From Deltaproteobacteria bacterium (lineage in GTDB: Bacteria > Bdellovibrionota_C > UBA2361 > J135), in NCBI GenBank assembly GCA_020635175.1, contig JACKAH010000001.1:1-64000 (forward strand): DNA of 64,000 nucleotides, given 5' to 3'. The translations under genes and the position numbers were made by a program. The notes below the pieces were generated by a model. The model had not been told where the DNA came from. It saw only the letters and a list, made by a program, of their open reading frames with translations, and ran no database searches. Positions within the stretch are counted from its first letter, which is position 1. Every line of letters starts with the position of its first letter. Positions 36,051-44,536 of the stretch are shown here, one piece after another.

Positions 36051-37529
36051 CTAGTAGCTCTTTTGCCTTGCAAATACAGCATATTTTGGGTCCTCGTGAA
36101 TAACACGCCATTCTGTTTGAGCACGAACTAGCAGTTGCGCTAACGGGAGATCTTTGTGCGCAAGAATGACGTCAGGGGCAATATTATGAAGTGTCGTTGC
36201 CCAGTGTCCATGCAAGTTATAAAGCTCTACTAACCTGTAAATCTCTGCTCCAGGAACAAGTTGTGTTCTCCCATCGGCTGTCACCCTCAGATCGAGATCA
36301 GGATTCTCTAAATAGGCAGCCCAGCGACACCAACCACCGTCATTGAAGTGAGTTAGTACTCTTAGATGTTTATGGCTTTTGCTTTTGAGGTTAAGACTCG
36401 CAATTTTACGACAAGCATTAAGCGGTACATTATCATCAAGAAATAACGTGTTGTCGTAAACAAAAGGCGAAAGATTTATTGCTCGAAATACGCCGAAAGC
36501 AAAGACGACAATTAGAACTACTTGTGTAATTCCTTGCCTAAAGATCAAAGCATTGGGGAAAAACTTTCGCTTTGCGTGAGTGAGATTTCGGGCAACTTGA
36601 GGAGCTGTAACAAGCCCAAATAGAGTTGCAAATTTAAGTGATCGAATAGATAAGATTAGTAATCCAAACAAAGAGAATAGGTTTCCAGGCTTTGCTTGTA
36701 GATGTCTGTATTTCGTATAGCGAAAAAGAATCGCTATAATCACAACTGATAGGATAGAGACAATACCTCCGACGGCAAAGGTTCCCTTCAGCTCATGTAT
36801 TATTTCGCGCAAAGATGCTGGCATTACTAGGTAATCATAAATAACTAGATAGTTTGCAAATATCTCTCCAGTTGAATTAAAAATACCATAAGGCGAAACA
36901 AGGCCACTTAAGCTAAGAATGATTAGCCCACCCCAAGCGTAAGCAACAGATTCTTTAGAATTTACTCTTAGTAAACGCGGAACTGCTCTGTAGCAAAACC
37001 AAAGAAAGGGAATCATAATCCAATAAACATGAATGTTTACACAGAGAGATGCTAACAAGAAGAGGTATGGAAGCTCCCAGGTCGTTTTTTGTTGAAGTAG
37101 TCTTCTATAACTAAGCGCAATTAACACAAGTGCTATTGCATGAGGTCTGATTGTTGTCAAAACGGTAATGATAGTTAGTGCAATGCCAAAGGCGATTAAA
37201 ATCAGATAGGGGTGACCTTTTCTTCTCGTTGTCAGATAACAGATATCAACTATTAGAATTCCAAGATAGCCAATCAACAGTCCAAAGAAGAGCCTTAGTA
37301 GTTCATAACCACCTGCCTCATATAGTTTGTAAAACAAAATCTGCGCTAACCAATGATAGTCAGTCCAAGTTAGGTTGAGTGAGTTTATCGGATCAAAGCT
37401 AGGAAGCTCTCCATGAGCAACAATCCAACTCCCACCAAACAAATGCCATCCAAGATCGGGGTCATGAATTGGAACTGACCATGAGGCAAGTGCGAAGGTA
37501 AGTGCTATTATGTAGACAAAGATTCTCAT
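36051..37529 (-). CDS. polytopic membrane protein, GT-C-like
   Basis: About 493 residues from the ATG at 37529 (527 from 37634; the first 35 residues do not look like a helix start and neither start has a clear ribosome-binding sequence). About eleven membrane helices. The first loop holds DPDLGWHLFGG and DYHWLAQ, acid and His residues in the position used by GT-C glycosyltransferases. The C-terminal ~120 residues are soluble. I recognise the general class but not a named family. Upstream of the CgeB-TPR gene on the same strand, so they may act in the same glycan pathway. Confidence 0.65.
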   Translation of the reverse strand: MRIFVYIIALTFALASWSVPIHDPDLGWHLFGGSWIVAHGELPSFDPINSLNLTWTDYHWLAQILFYKLYEAGGYELLRLFFGLLIGYLGILIVDICYLTTRRKGHPYLILIAFGIALTIITVLTTIRPHAIALVLIALSYRRLLQQKTTWELPYLFLLASLCVNIHVYWIMIPFLWFCYRAVPRLLRVNSKESVAYAWGGLIILSLSGLVSPYGIFNSTGEIFANYLVIYDYLVMPASLREIIHELKGTFAVGGIVSILSVVIIAILFRYTKYRHLQAKPGNLFSLFGLLILSIRSLKFATLFGLVTAPQVARNLTHAKRKFFPNALIFRQGITQVVLIVVFAFGVFRAINLSPFVYDNTLFLDDNVPLNACRKIASLNLKSKSHKHLRVLTHFNDGGWCRWAAYLENPDLDLRVTADGRTQLVPGAEIYRLVELYNLHGHWATTLHNIAPDVILAHKDLPLAQLLVRAQTEWRVIHEDPKYAVFARQKSY

Positions 37530-37675
37530 GGCAGAGGCATAGGATACGGTGAATAGGAGGATCAAGGGAGGGGGGATTTGCATAGACCACAGTTTTATTA
37601 GCACTTGTTTCTGCTGGCTTATGTGTCGATCCAATTGGTAGGGAAAGATAGGAAAAGCGAAAAAATATAGAGAAA

Positions 37676-39418
37676 ATGAAGGGTTATCTACTTAGCATAT
37701 TAATTTGTGGCCAATTTCTTGCTGCGGGAGCCTTGGCTCTTCCCAATAAAATAGCACTTAACCTCTCTAAGTCCTCAACTGATGGATCCTCTGTTCGAAA
37801 GGTGTTTTTCAGCAATAAAGGTAATACTGACGGTGTTAGCTCAAATACAAAGAAAGCAACTACTAATTACAAGAGCTATAAGAATCTAATTATCTCTTTA
37901 AAGAAAGATGGACAGCAAGGTGCTAGTCCAGTTGTGTATGCAATTAAAAAATCAAGTGGAAAACTGCAGACTGTTAAATCTGCAAATAGTGATGGATGTG
38001 AGAGTGGGGATAAAGCAATTATCTCGCTGACAAACATAAAAAAAGCAGCAAGTAAGCTTTCGAGTGCAAAGAAAAAGCTTTCAATTAAGTTAGCAAAAGT
38101 AGGCAGTACAACCAAAATAGACGCTCTATCTAACATCGGTTCTCTTAGACGAGCATTTGATCGTAAGAAGAACTTAGTTTCTGTTGATTCGAATTGTGCG
38201 CCAATCGGCCTTGGAAATCTTGGGGCCATTCGTCAAAGTCAGAGCTCAGCATTAGCAGACACTGATGATTCAGACGGTGATGGATTAACAAACGATGTTG
38301 ATACCGATGACGACAATGATGGAATCCCAGATGACTTTGATATTGATGATGATGGAGATGGAATTTTAGATAACGATGACGCAGATTTTAATCAAGAAGG
38401 GGAGCTTGATCCCTTTGCATCGATCAGACTCTTTTCTAACTTCCACTTAGATTTTGAAGATACAGTTAACGCAAATGCTGCAACCATAGTTGATAGCACA
38501 ATCGACCAACTCCTAGTAGATAACGCGGGACTCGCAATTCCAGTTGCAGGGGATGATTCTGATAGTGTCGAGCTTGATTGTGGGGTGATAGGTTCCGGTG
38601 GTCTTAGCTATTGTGCTGACGGAGGTAGTGGTAGATCTACAGAGCCCTTTCCTGATGGTCTAAAATTCCCGGAAGATTTTGATGACGATGATGATGGATA
38701 TGGAACGATCGTTAATGGCTCATCTGGGGACTTCCAATTAAAACCAAATGCGAATTCATCTGAGATTCAAGCTGGTGATGTTTTAGTTGAGCGAGTAACT
38801 GACTCTGAGGGTGGTGAGAAGCAGGTGCCGGGAATGTTGAATTTTATCTTTCATACTGTTCCAGCAGTGAAGCAAGTTGTAACCTCTGTTTCAACTTATA
38901 ATGTCACCTATCCTGTTACAGCGGGAGACTCAGGCACCCCAACTAATTGTTTTCAAGTTCCAGCAACTGGAACTGTTGAGGTGACATTTACAGTTTATCG
39001 ACCTCAGAGAAAAGGGATCAGCGGAGCAGGTGAGGCATCACTAGTTAATATGGGAAATTTGAAGTTAATTACGAATCTTCCAAACGCTCCATGTACTCCC
39101 GATATGAATGGCCAATGTACAGGTGGTAGTGGACCAGGGCTTTGCGCAAGTTCAACTTATAGTAATTTTGGAGCAGGTTTTAATTCCCCAGCTTTAACGA
39201 GCGCTTCAGATGGTCTGCAAGATAACCTTGGGGATGTTGATGCCACACCAGGCACTAGTGACTCAGGTGACACCTTTACTTACAAGATTGATATAACTCA
39301 GTGCTTAAGCAATGCGGGCATTAGCTGGAGCTCAGGTGAGAAGCTTAGCTATCCAGTTCAGATGATGAATGTGTTTGGGGATAATGCTGCCCAAAATATC
39401 TGCTTTATTCGACAATAA
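37676..39418 (+). CDS. secreted protein with thrombospondin type 3-like Ca-binding repeats
   Basis: 580 residues. Signal peptide MKGYLLSILICGQFLAAGALA. Residues ~20-185 are Lys/Ser-rich. Residues ~195-240 form a run of Asp-rich Ca2+-binding units (DSDGDGLTNDVDTDDDNDGI, DIDDDGDGILDNDDAD). The last 330 residues are a beta-rich domain with several Cys (TPTNCFQV, PCTPD, NGQCTGG, GLCASS, ITQCLSN, NICFI), probably disulfide-bonded. An outer-surface or secreted protein of unknown role; no enzyme motif is seen. Own promoter in the 41 bp gap and beyond. Confidence 0.75.
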   Translation: MKGYLLSILICGQFLAAGALALPNKIALNLSKSSTDGSSVRKVFFSNKGNTDGVSSNTKKATTNYKSYKNLIISLKKDGQQGASPVVYAIKKSSGKLQTVKSANSDGCESGDKAIISLTNIKKAASKLSSAKKKLSIKLAKVGSTTKIDALSNIGSLRRAFDRKKNLVSVDSNCAPIGLGNLGAIRQSQSSALADTDDSDGDGLTNDVDTDDDNDGIPDDFDIDDDGDGILDNDDADFNQEGELDPFASIRLFSNFHLDFEDTVNANAATIVDSTIDQLLVDNAGLAIPVAGDDSDSVELDCGVIGSGGLSYCADGGSGRSTEPFPDGLKFPEDFDDDDDGYGTIVNGSSGDFQLKPNANSSEIQAGDVLVERVTDSEGGEKQVPGMLNFIFHTVPAVKQVVTSVSTYNVTYPVTAGDSGTPTNCFQVPATGTVEVTFTVYRPQRKGISGAGEASLVNMGNLKLITNLPNAPCTPDMNGQCTGGSGPGLCASSTYSNFGAGFNSPALTSASDGLQDNLGDVDATPGTSDSGDTFTYKIDITQCLSNAGISWSSGEKLSYPVQMMNVFGDNAAQNICFIRQ

Positions 39419-39435
39419 GAATTGTTGCATTGGTA

Positions 39436-40032
39436 CTAGAACAGTAGAGGGTTTACCCTTTCCCAAAAACTTTTAGTCGCCTCTTTTTCTCCAGTTAGGT
39501 AAAGATCCTCAGGCTCTAAGTGGTAGCGTTGTGAGATTATCTTAGCTCTCTTCTTGAGATCGTTTCGTTTTACCTTGTCCGATTTCGTTACGATCACAAG
39601 CAGATGCTTGCCATTTCTAAAGCAAAAATCTCTTAGCTCAAGCTCTTCTTCTCCAGGATCGCGTCTAATGTCATTTAATAGACAAATAACCTTTAATGAA
39701 TCTCGATTTTGTATGTAATCAATCATGAAATTCTGAATCTGCTTTTGAAGCTGCTTTGACATCTTTGCGTATCCAAAACCTGGCAAGTCCACTAAGAAAA
39801 ATTTCTGCTCGCCGATCTCTTCAAAATCTCCGCGTATTTCAAAATAGTTTATCTCGCGGGTGCGACCCGGTGTTGAGCTTGTTTTCGCTAACTTCTTTCT
39901 GTTAGTGAGTCTGTTAATAAAAGTAGATTTGCCTACATTCGATCTTCCAACAAAAGCTATCTCAGGCATGATAGCCTCGGGCAGTTGAGTTAGATCTAAG
40001 GCGCCTCTTACGAATTGAGCGTCTTTAATCAT
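39436..40032 (-). CDS. engB: ribosome biogenesis GTPase EngB (YihA/YsxC)
   Basis: 198 residues, the usual size. GTPase motifs: G1 GRSNVGKST (29-37), G2 SSTPGRTREINYF, G3 DLPGFGY, G4 TKSD. EngB acts in late assembly of the 50S ribosomal subunit. It overlaps the last 8 bases of the tiny ccmD upstream and is transcribed with the ccm genes. No promoter of its own is visible. Confidence 0.95.
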   Translation of the reverse strand: MIKDAQFVRGALDLTQLPEAIMPEIAFVGRSNVGKSTFINRLTNRKKLAKTSSTPGRTREINYFEIRGDFEEIGEQKFFLVDLPGFGYAKMSKQLQKQIQNFMIDYIQNRDSLKVICLLNDIRRDPGEEELELRDFCFRNGKHLLVIVTKSDKVKRNDLKKRAKIISQRYHLEPEDLYLTGEKEATKSFWERVNPLLF

Positions 40033-40153
40033 TATTCTTTTCTTTCTGAAGCTTTGAAACTTTACGTGAAAGTGTGAAAAGGTAGATGCAGATGATTGTC
40101 CACAGCGCAGAAAATGCCAAAAACATATCAGGAAAGGTGTTTGGTGTTTCCAT
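40025..40153 (-). CDS. ccmD: CcmD-like small membrane protein (heme exporter subunit)
   Basis: 42 residues, METPNTFPDMFLAFSALW... with one hydrophobic helix (residues 10-26) and a basic C-terminus. It lies directly after ccmC with a 9-base gap that contains an AAGGATA ribosome-binding sequence, and its stop overlaps the engB start by 8 bases. CcmD is a one-helix, poorly conserved protein that helps release holo-CcmE from the CcmABC complex. Size, topology and position all fit; sequence identity is low as usual for CcmD. Confidence 0.75.
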   Translation of the reverse strand: METPNTFPDMFLAFSALWTIICIYLFTLSRKVSKLQKEKNND

Positions 40154-40162
40154 AAGTTATCC

Positions 40163-40837
40163 TTATCTATCTTGCTGTTTAACAGTTTCTATCTTTGTAC
40201 GAACCCAGAGAAGTAAAAATTGAAAGCAGATCATTGCTATCATACCAATTAGCATGGTGTAGACAAATGATGGGTCTCTTAGTCCACGATCTTGTACAAC
40301 TTGCGGGTGTATCTGTGTTGCTTTAGGTAGTAGTTTGATTGAGAAGACCACAATTGGCACGTTGATCGCACTTATAATTCCAAGGACTGCAGAGTGTATT
40401 GCGACTTTTTCTTTGTCTCCAAACGCCCTAAGTAACAACATCCCTAGCAGTATTAAAAGTAAAACCAAAAAGCTGACTAACCTGGGCTCCCATCTAAAGG
40501 GCGTGTTCCACGCAGCATTTCCCCAGATCATGCCTGTAATCATCACAATGCAACAAAAAGCAAATGCAACTTCTGTGGCTGACGTAAGGAGCTGATCCAT
40601 AAATTTCTTGCGAGTGGCTAAGTATGCAAGCGAAGAAAGAAGAATGACTCCAATGGCAAAATATGTCGCCATGGCAGCTCCTACATGAAAGTAGAAGATT
40701 CTCTGTACTGGCCCCATTACCTTTTCGTTTGGCACGACTAAAAAAACAAGGTAATTGGCATAAAGCACTAAGCCAAATGTGAGAGCGAATAAGACGTTCT
40801 CTACTATCGATAGCTTTTTAGAGTTTAATGAAAGCAC
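40163..40837 (-). CDS. ccmC: heme export/handling protein CcmC
   Basis: 224 residues with six membrane helices. Periplasmic Trp-rich signature is MIWGNAAWNTPFRWEPRL, a variant of the WGxxWxWDxRL motif; flanking His residues (FYFHVGAA and the IHPQ loop) are the presumed heme ligands. CcmC places heme on CcmE. Located between ccmB and ccmD in the operon. Confidence 0.92.
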   Translation of the reverse strand: MLSLNSKKLSIVENVLFALTFGLVLYANYLVFLVVPNEKVMGPVQRIFYFHVGAAMATYFAIGVILLSSLAYLATRKKFMDQLLTSATEVAFAFCCIVMITGMIWGNAAWNTPFRWEPRLVSFLVLLLILLGMLLLRAFGDKEKVAIHSAVLGIISAINVPIVVFSIKLLPKATQIHPQVVQDRGLRDPSFVYTMLIGMIAMICFQFLLLWVRTKIETVKQQDR

Positions 40838-40849
40838 AACTGCTCCTCT

Positions 40850-41521
40850 TTATTCATGAACCACGAAGCTAAACAGATTAATAGCTGCCGTAAAATATAT
40901 AACATCAAAAACAAGTAACAAAGTAAATGCAAGTGAGCCTAGATCTAGCGAGCCCTCGAGCATTATCTGCGAAGAGAGCTCCAATGCTGCAAATAAAATT
41001 GGAAATAAGAGCGGTAAAAGTATCAGGGGCAGAAGTAGACCCTTTAGCCGCGAGGAGAGGCTTATAGGTGTTAAAAGAGTTGAAAGTGAACAATAACCAA
41101 TTACAACCAATGAAGATAAGATTGCGTAGTGGTGAAAGCTCTCAAGTATTGGCGTGGTAAGAAATGAAGCTAATAATATAATCGTTAGTAGATGAACTGC
41201 CAGCACGATAATAATGTTTGTTAGCAGCTTGGAGATGAAAATAGTCCATGGCGAAATGCCAGTTAAAAAGAGCCCTTCAAGAGCGTTGTTTTTTATCTCG
41301 TATTCGAAGCTTTTTGAGATCGAAATTGTTGAACTAAAGATGAAAATCAACCAGATTAAAACAGGAAAAATCTTCCTAACTTCTTCAGGGTTTAAAAAAG
41401 AGGAATGAATGCCAACTGCTGAGATGACAGTTAATAAGAGAGAAAGCGTCGCGAAAAGAGCAACTGTTTCTTTCGAGCGAATCTCTAGAAGCAGATCTTT
41501 ATGTAAGAGCGTTTTTATCAT
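40850..41521 (-). CDS. ccmB: heme exporter membrane subunit CcmB
   Basis: 223 residues with six membrane helices and the CcmB start KTLLHKDLLLEIRSKETV. The start codon overlaps ccmA by 4 bases. With CcmA it forms the ABC part of the CcmABCD complex, which releases heme-loaded CcmE. Confidence 0.92.
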   Translation of the reverse strand: MIKTLLHKDLLLEIRSKETVALFATLSLLLTVISAVGIHSSFLNPEEVRKIFPVLIWLIFIFSSTISISKSFEYEIKNNALEGLFLTGISPWTIFISKLLTNIIIVLAVHLLTIILLASFLTTPILESFHHYAILSSLVVIGYCSLSTLLTPISLSSRLKGLLLPLILLPLLFPILFAALELSSQIMLEGSLDLGSLAFTLLLVFDVIYFTAAINLFSFVVHE

Positions 41522-42222
41522 TTTAAACTTGTCTGAATATAAATCGAGACAACTTCCTCTTCTGAAAAACTAACCTGTGTTGTCGAATCAATTGCACCAT
41601 TGTTTATGGTCAAAACTTGATTCGCTATTTGGTAAAGCCTTCTAATATCATGAGTCGCAATGATAGCAGTAGCGTTACGTTTCTGAACATAGTCTTGAAT
41701 TGTCGCGCAGAACAGATCCAGGCTTGCGCTATCTAATGCTGATGTTGGTTCATCAAGTAGTAAAATGGATGGTGAGCCTAAGAGAGCACAGACTAAAGAA
41801 GTCTTAAAAGCTAAGCCCCTGGAAAGATTTTCAACGGCCTTGTTTCTATGCTCAAACAAACCCCAAAAATCTAATAATTCCTCGGACGTTCTCTTTTCAC
41901 TAGAAAGCTTAGCAAAAAGCTCAATGTTTTCTTTGACAGTCAAAGGTGAATAGAGATGAGACTCGTGTGCAACATATGCAACTTTTTTAAAATGATCTTC
42001 TTTAGAGATCGTCGGCTCAATGGTCCCCTTGTCGAGTTTTAGTAGCCCTGAGAGTGCTTTTAGCAGTGTCGATTTGCCGCTTCCGTTTGCTCCAAGCAGC
42101 AATGTAATCTGTCCAGCTATTAGATCAAATGAGATATCTTCAAACACTGGCGTTGTCTCGTATCGCTTAGTTGCATTTTGTAGCGATAAAAGTATTTCTG
42201 CTTGCTTCAAGGCCCTATCCAT
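41518..42222 (-). CDS. ccmA: heme exporter ATPase CcmA
   Basis: 234 residues. Walker A GANGSGKST (44-52), signature NLSRGLAFKTSLV, Walker B LLLDEPTSALD, switch His in ATHDIRRL. The signature has SRG instead of SGG, which is within CcmA variation. The start overlaps the upstream CcmI-like gene by 8 bases. Confidence 0.93.
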   Translation of the reverse strand: MDRALKQAEILLSLQNATKRYETTPVFEDISFDLIAGQITLLLGANGSGKSTLLKALSGLLKLDKGTIEPTISKEDHFKKVAYVAHESHLYSPLTVKENIELFAKLSSEKRTSEELLDFWGLFEHRNKAVENLSRGLAFKTSLVCALLGSPSILLLDEPTSALDSASLDLFCATIQDYVQKRNATAIIATHDIRRLYQIANQVLTINNGAIDSTTQVSFSEEEVVSIYIQTSLK

Positions 42223-42493
42223 TTAACTTATCGAGCTCTTTCATGGTATTGGCAAGCTCAGCTTTGATTGAATTAGAAACTTGGAGATGCTCATCTTCTG
42301 AGATCTTATTTGTTTTCAAATCTAATTCTAAATCTCGTAAGATCTGAAGAAAACGTTCCTTTTCATCCGTTAATGTTTGTAAGGTTCCACCCGTGCTTGC
42401 TTGGACTTCTTTTGCTGAGCTTAGATGTGGGATAACTAATAGATAGCCGCAGAGTAGAGAGAAGATTATCATGATTATGTTTTCAATTCCCAT
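42215..42493 (-). CDS. CcmI-like N-terminal fragment protein
   Basis: 92 residues. One N-terminal membrane helix (residues 5-23), then a coiled segment KERFLQILRDLELDLKTNKISEDEHL, which is very like the first cytosolic part of CcmI/CcmH fusion proteins (LxxIxDLExDxxxGKIxxxDY). No TPR domain follows, so this is a short version. It sits 2 bases after ccmF and overlaps ccmA. Role is inferred only from position and this motif. Confidence 0.6.
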   Translation of the reverse strand: MGIENIIMIIFSLLCGYLLVIPHLSSAKEVQASTGGTLQTLTDEKERFLQILRDLELDLKTNKISEDEHLQVSNSIKAELANTMKELDKLNG

Positions 42494-42495
42494 TT

Positions 42496-44472
42496 CTAGC
42501 TCCTCTTTCTGTCAGGTAGAAGTACTATGCCGGTTCCAGCGAGTATGACCAATGTGCCAATCCACAACCAAACTTGAAGTGGGTTTACGAAAGCTTTAAA
42601 CGAAGCTTTTCCGGTTGTTCCGTCGTACCCAGCTAATGCAAGATAAAAGTCTTCTCTTAGGCCCATACGCAAAGCAACTTCAGTGGTTGTCTCCTTTGTT
42701 TGCATATAGAAGCGTTTCTCTGGATGCAGTTCCTCGATAAGCTTTTTTGATTTTTTGTCGTATAGAGACGTCTTGCTCAAAAGTGCCTGGTAGTTGTCGT
42801 TTTGAGTAGTTTCAATGTCATCTAACTTAATTTCAAATCGTCCAATCTGATAACTTTCGCCGAGCGAAATTGTAAACTCCTTTTCGAGCTTATGAGCCAT
42901 TGAGGCTGTAATCCCAATAGCTGCAATCACAACGCCTAAATGAATTAGGTATCCACCATAGCGAGTCTTATGCCGCTTAATTAAGCTAGTCGTTGCCTGT
43001 AAAGTTCCACTTTTGTCTTTTGCTCGAGTAGCTTTCATTCCTCTGTAGAGCTCAACCAGCATAGTCATAACAACAAAAAAGCAGATGGTGTATGAGAAAA
43101 GAGGGTAAAGATCGGTTATACCAGCCCAAAGCAATATTATTGTAACGATGAGCGAGCTTAGTGCAGGTACTAAAAATGAGCGCTTAATGTTGATAAGCGT
43201 AGCTTTTTTCCAGGCAATCATTGGTCCGATGCCCATCATCAATAACAGCAGTAAAAACAGTGGGACATTGACTTTGTTAAAGAAAGGAATACTCACAGTC
43301 TGCTTTGTGCCGGTAACAGCCTCTGAGAGAATAGGAAACATTACTCCCCATAATGTGGCAAAGCAGATACTTAAAAAGAGAAGGTTGTTAAGGAGAAAAG
43401 CTGCTTCTCTAGAAAATAGGCTTTCTATCTGACGTTGAGGTTTAAGTTCTTTTCTGCGGTAGTATGTTAGACAGATTGCAAGAATTACTAAGATAGCTAA
43501 ATATTGCAGAAACACCTCTCCAACATCGGTTTCGGCAAAGGCATGCACGCTTTGTACAATTCCAGATCGAGTTAGAAAAGTTCCGAAAACGGTGAGGCCA
43601 TAAGTTAAAACTATCAGCCAAATGTTCCAAAATTTCAGCATGTTCTTTCTTTCTTGAACCATTACTGAGTGAAGAAATGCGGTAGCAGTTAGCCACGGCA
43701 TAAATGAGGCGTTCTCTACTGGATCCCAAGCCCAGAAACCTCCCCAACCTAGTTCAAGATATGCCCAGTGGCCACCTAGTACTATTCCTGCAGTTAAAAA
43801 CCCCCAGCCGATTAGTGTCCATCTGCGTGTCAACCTAATCCAATCATTAGTTAAACGCCCTGAGATTAGCGCAGCCATGCAAAATGCATACGGCACAGTA
43901 AACATTGTAAATCCCATATAGAGAGAAGGGGGGTGAATCTGCATGTAGATGTTTTGGAGCAGAGGGTTTAAGCCGTTTCCATCAGGAGGTAGAAATGGCT
44001 GTGAAATAAATCTAAATGGGTTCGTGTAAAAAACAACGACAGTTAAAAAGAAAAGAGAGGCTGAGTTTAAAATAACCAATGTCCAAGGGATGAGTGCACG
44101 CGGATAGTGTTTTGAACGCCATGCTACAACACCTGCGCAAAGCGTTAGTATCCCACACCAAAGTAACATCGAACCATCCATTCCTCCCCAGATAGCAGTA
44201 ATCTTGTAATTGGATTCCATGGCTCGATTAGAGAACTGCCAAACGTATTTTACTGAAAAGTCACTAACGTAAAAAAGATAGCCAAGCGCATATAGGGCGA
44301 ACAGGGTTGAGACAGTGGCCAGCATGGTTGCGTTTCTGGTTGTTGCAATCCAGGCGGTGCTGTCTTTTTTTCCAGCAATGATTCCAGAAATAAGTCCTGT
44401 AAGTGCAAGTAACCAAGCTATCGTTTGTGCAAAGTGTCCCAGTTCAGCCAATGAGATTCTCCAAAAAAGCAT
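42496..44472 (-). CDS. ccmF: cytochrome c heme lyase subunit CcmF
   Basis: 658 residues with about fourteen membrane helices. The hallmark WWD motif is present as WGGFWAWDPVENAS (~240-253), preceded by HWAYLELG, and conserved His residues occur in IHPPSLYMG and ALHSVMVQ-type loops. CcmF takes heme from CcmE and, usually with CcmH and CcmI, attaches it to apocytochrome c. It is the first ccm gene of this operon; an oligosaccharyltransferase-like membrane gene precedes it by 64 bases. No CcmH with a CxxC is seen nearby. Confidence 0.95.
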   Translation of the reverse strand: MLFWRISLAELGHFAQTIAWLLALTGLISGIIAGKKDSTAWIATTRNATMLATVSTLFALYALGYLFYVSDFSVKYVWQFSNRAMESNYKITAIWGGMDGSMLLWCGILTLCAGVVAWRSKHYPRALIPWTLVILNSASLFFLTVVVFYTNPFRFISQPFLPPDGNGLNPLLQNIYMQIHPPSLYMGFTMFTVPYAFCMAALISGRLTNDWIRLTRRWTLIGWGFLTAGIVLGGHWAYLELGWGGFWAWDPVENASFMPWLTATAFLHSVMVQERKNMLKFWNIWLIVLTYGLTVFGTFLTRSGIVQSVHAFAETDVGEVFLQYLAILVILAICLTYYRRKELKPQRQIESLFSREAAFLLNNLLFLSICFATLWGVMFPILSEAVTGTKQTVSIPFFNKVNVPLFLLLLLMMGIGPMIAWKKATLINIKRSFLVPALSSLIVTIILLWAGITDLYPLFSYTICFFVVMTMLVELYRGMKATRAKDKSGTLQATTSLIKRHKTRYGGYLIHLGVVIAAIGITASMAHKLEKEFTISLGESYQIGRFEIKLDDIETTQNDNYQALLSKTSLYDKKSKKLIEELHPEKRFYMQTKETTTEVALRMGLREDFYLALAGYDGTTGKASFKAFVNPLQVWLWIGTLVILAGTGIVLLPDRKRS

Positions 44473-44536
44473 TCAGATGAGAGATAAATTCTGAGTCTCA
44501 AATGTACCCATAAAAGGTAGCAAATAACAAGAATCG

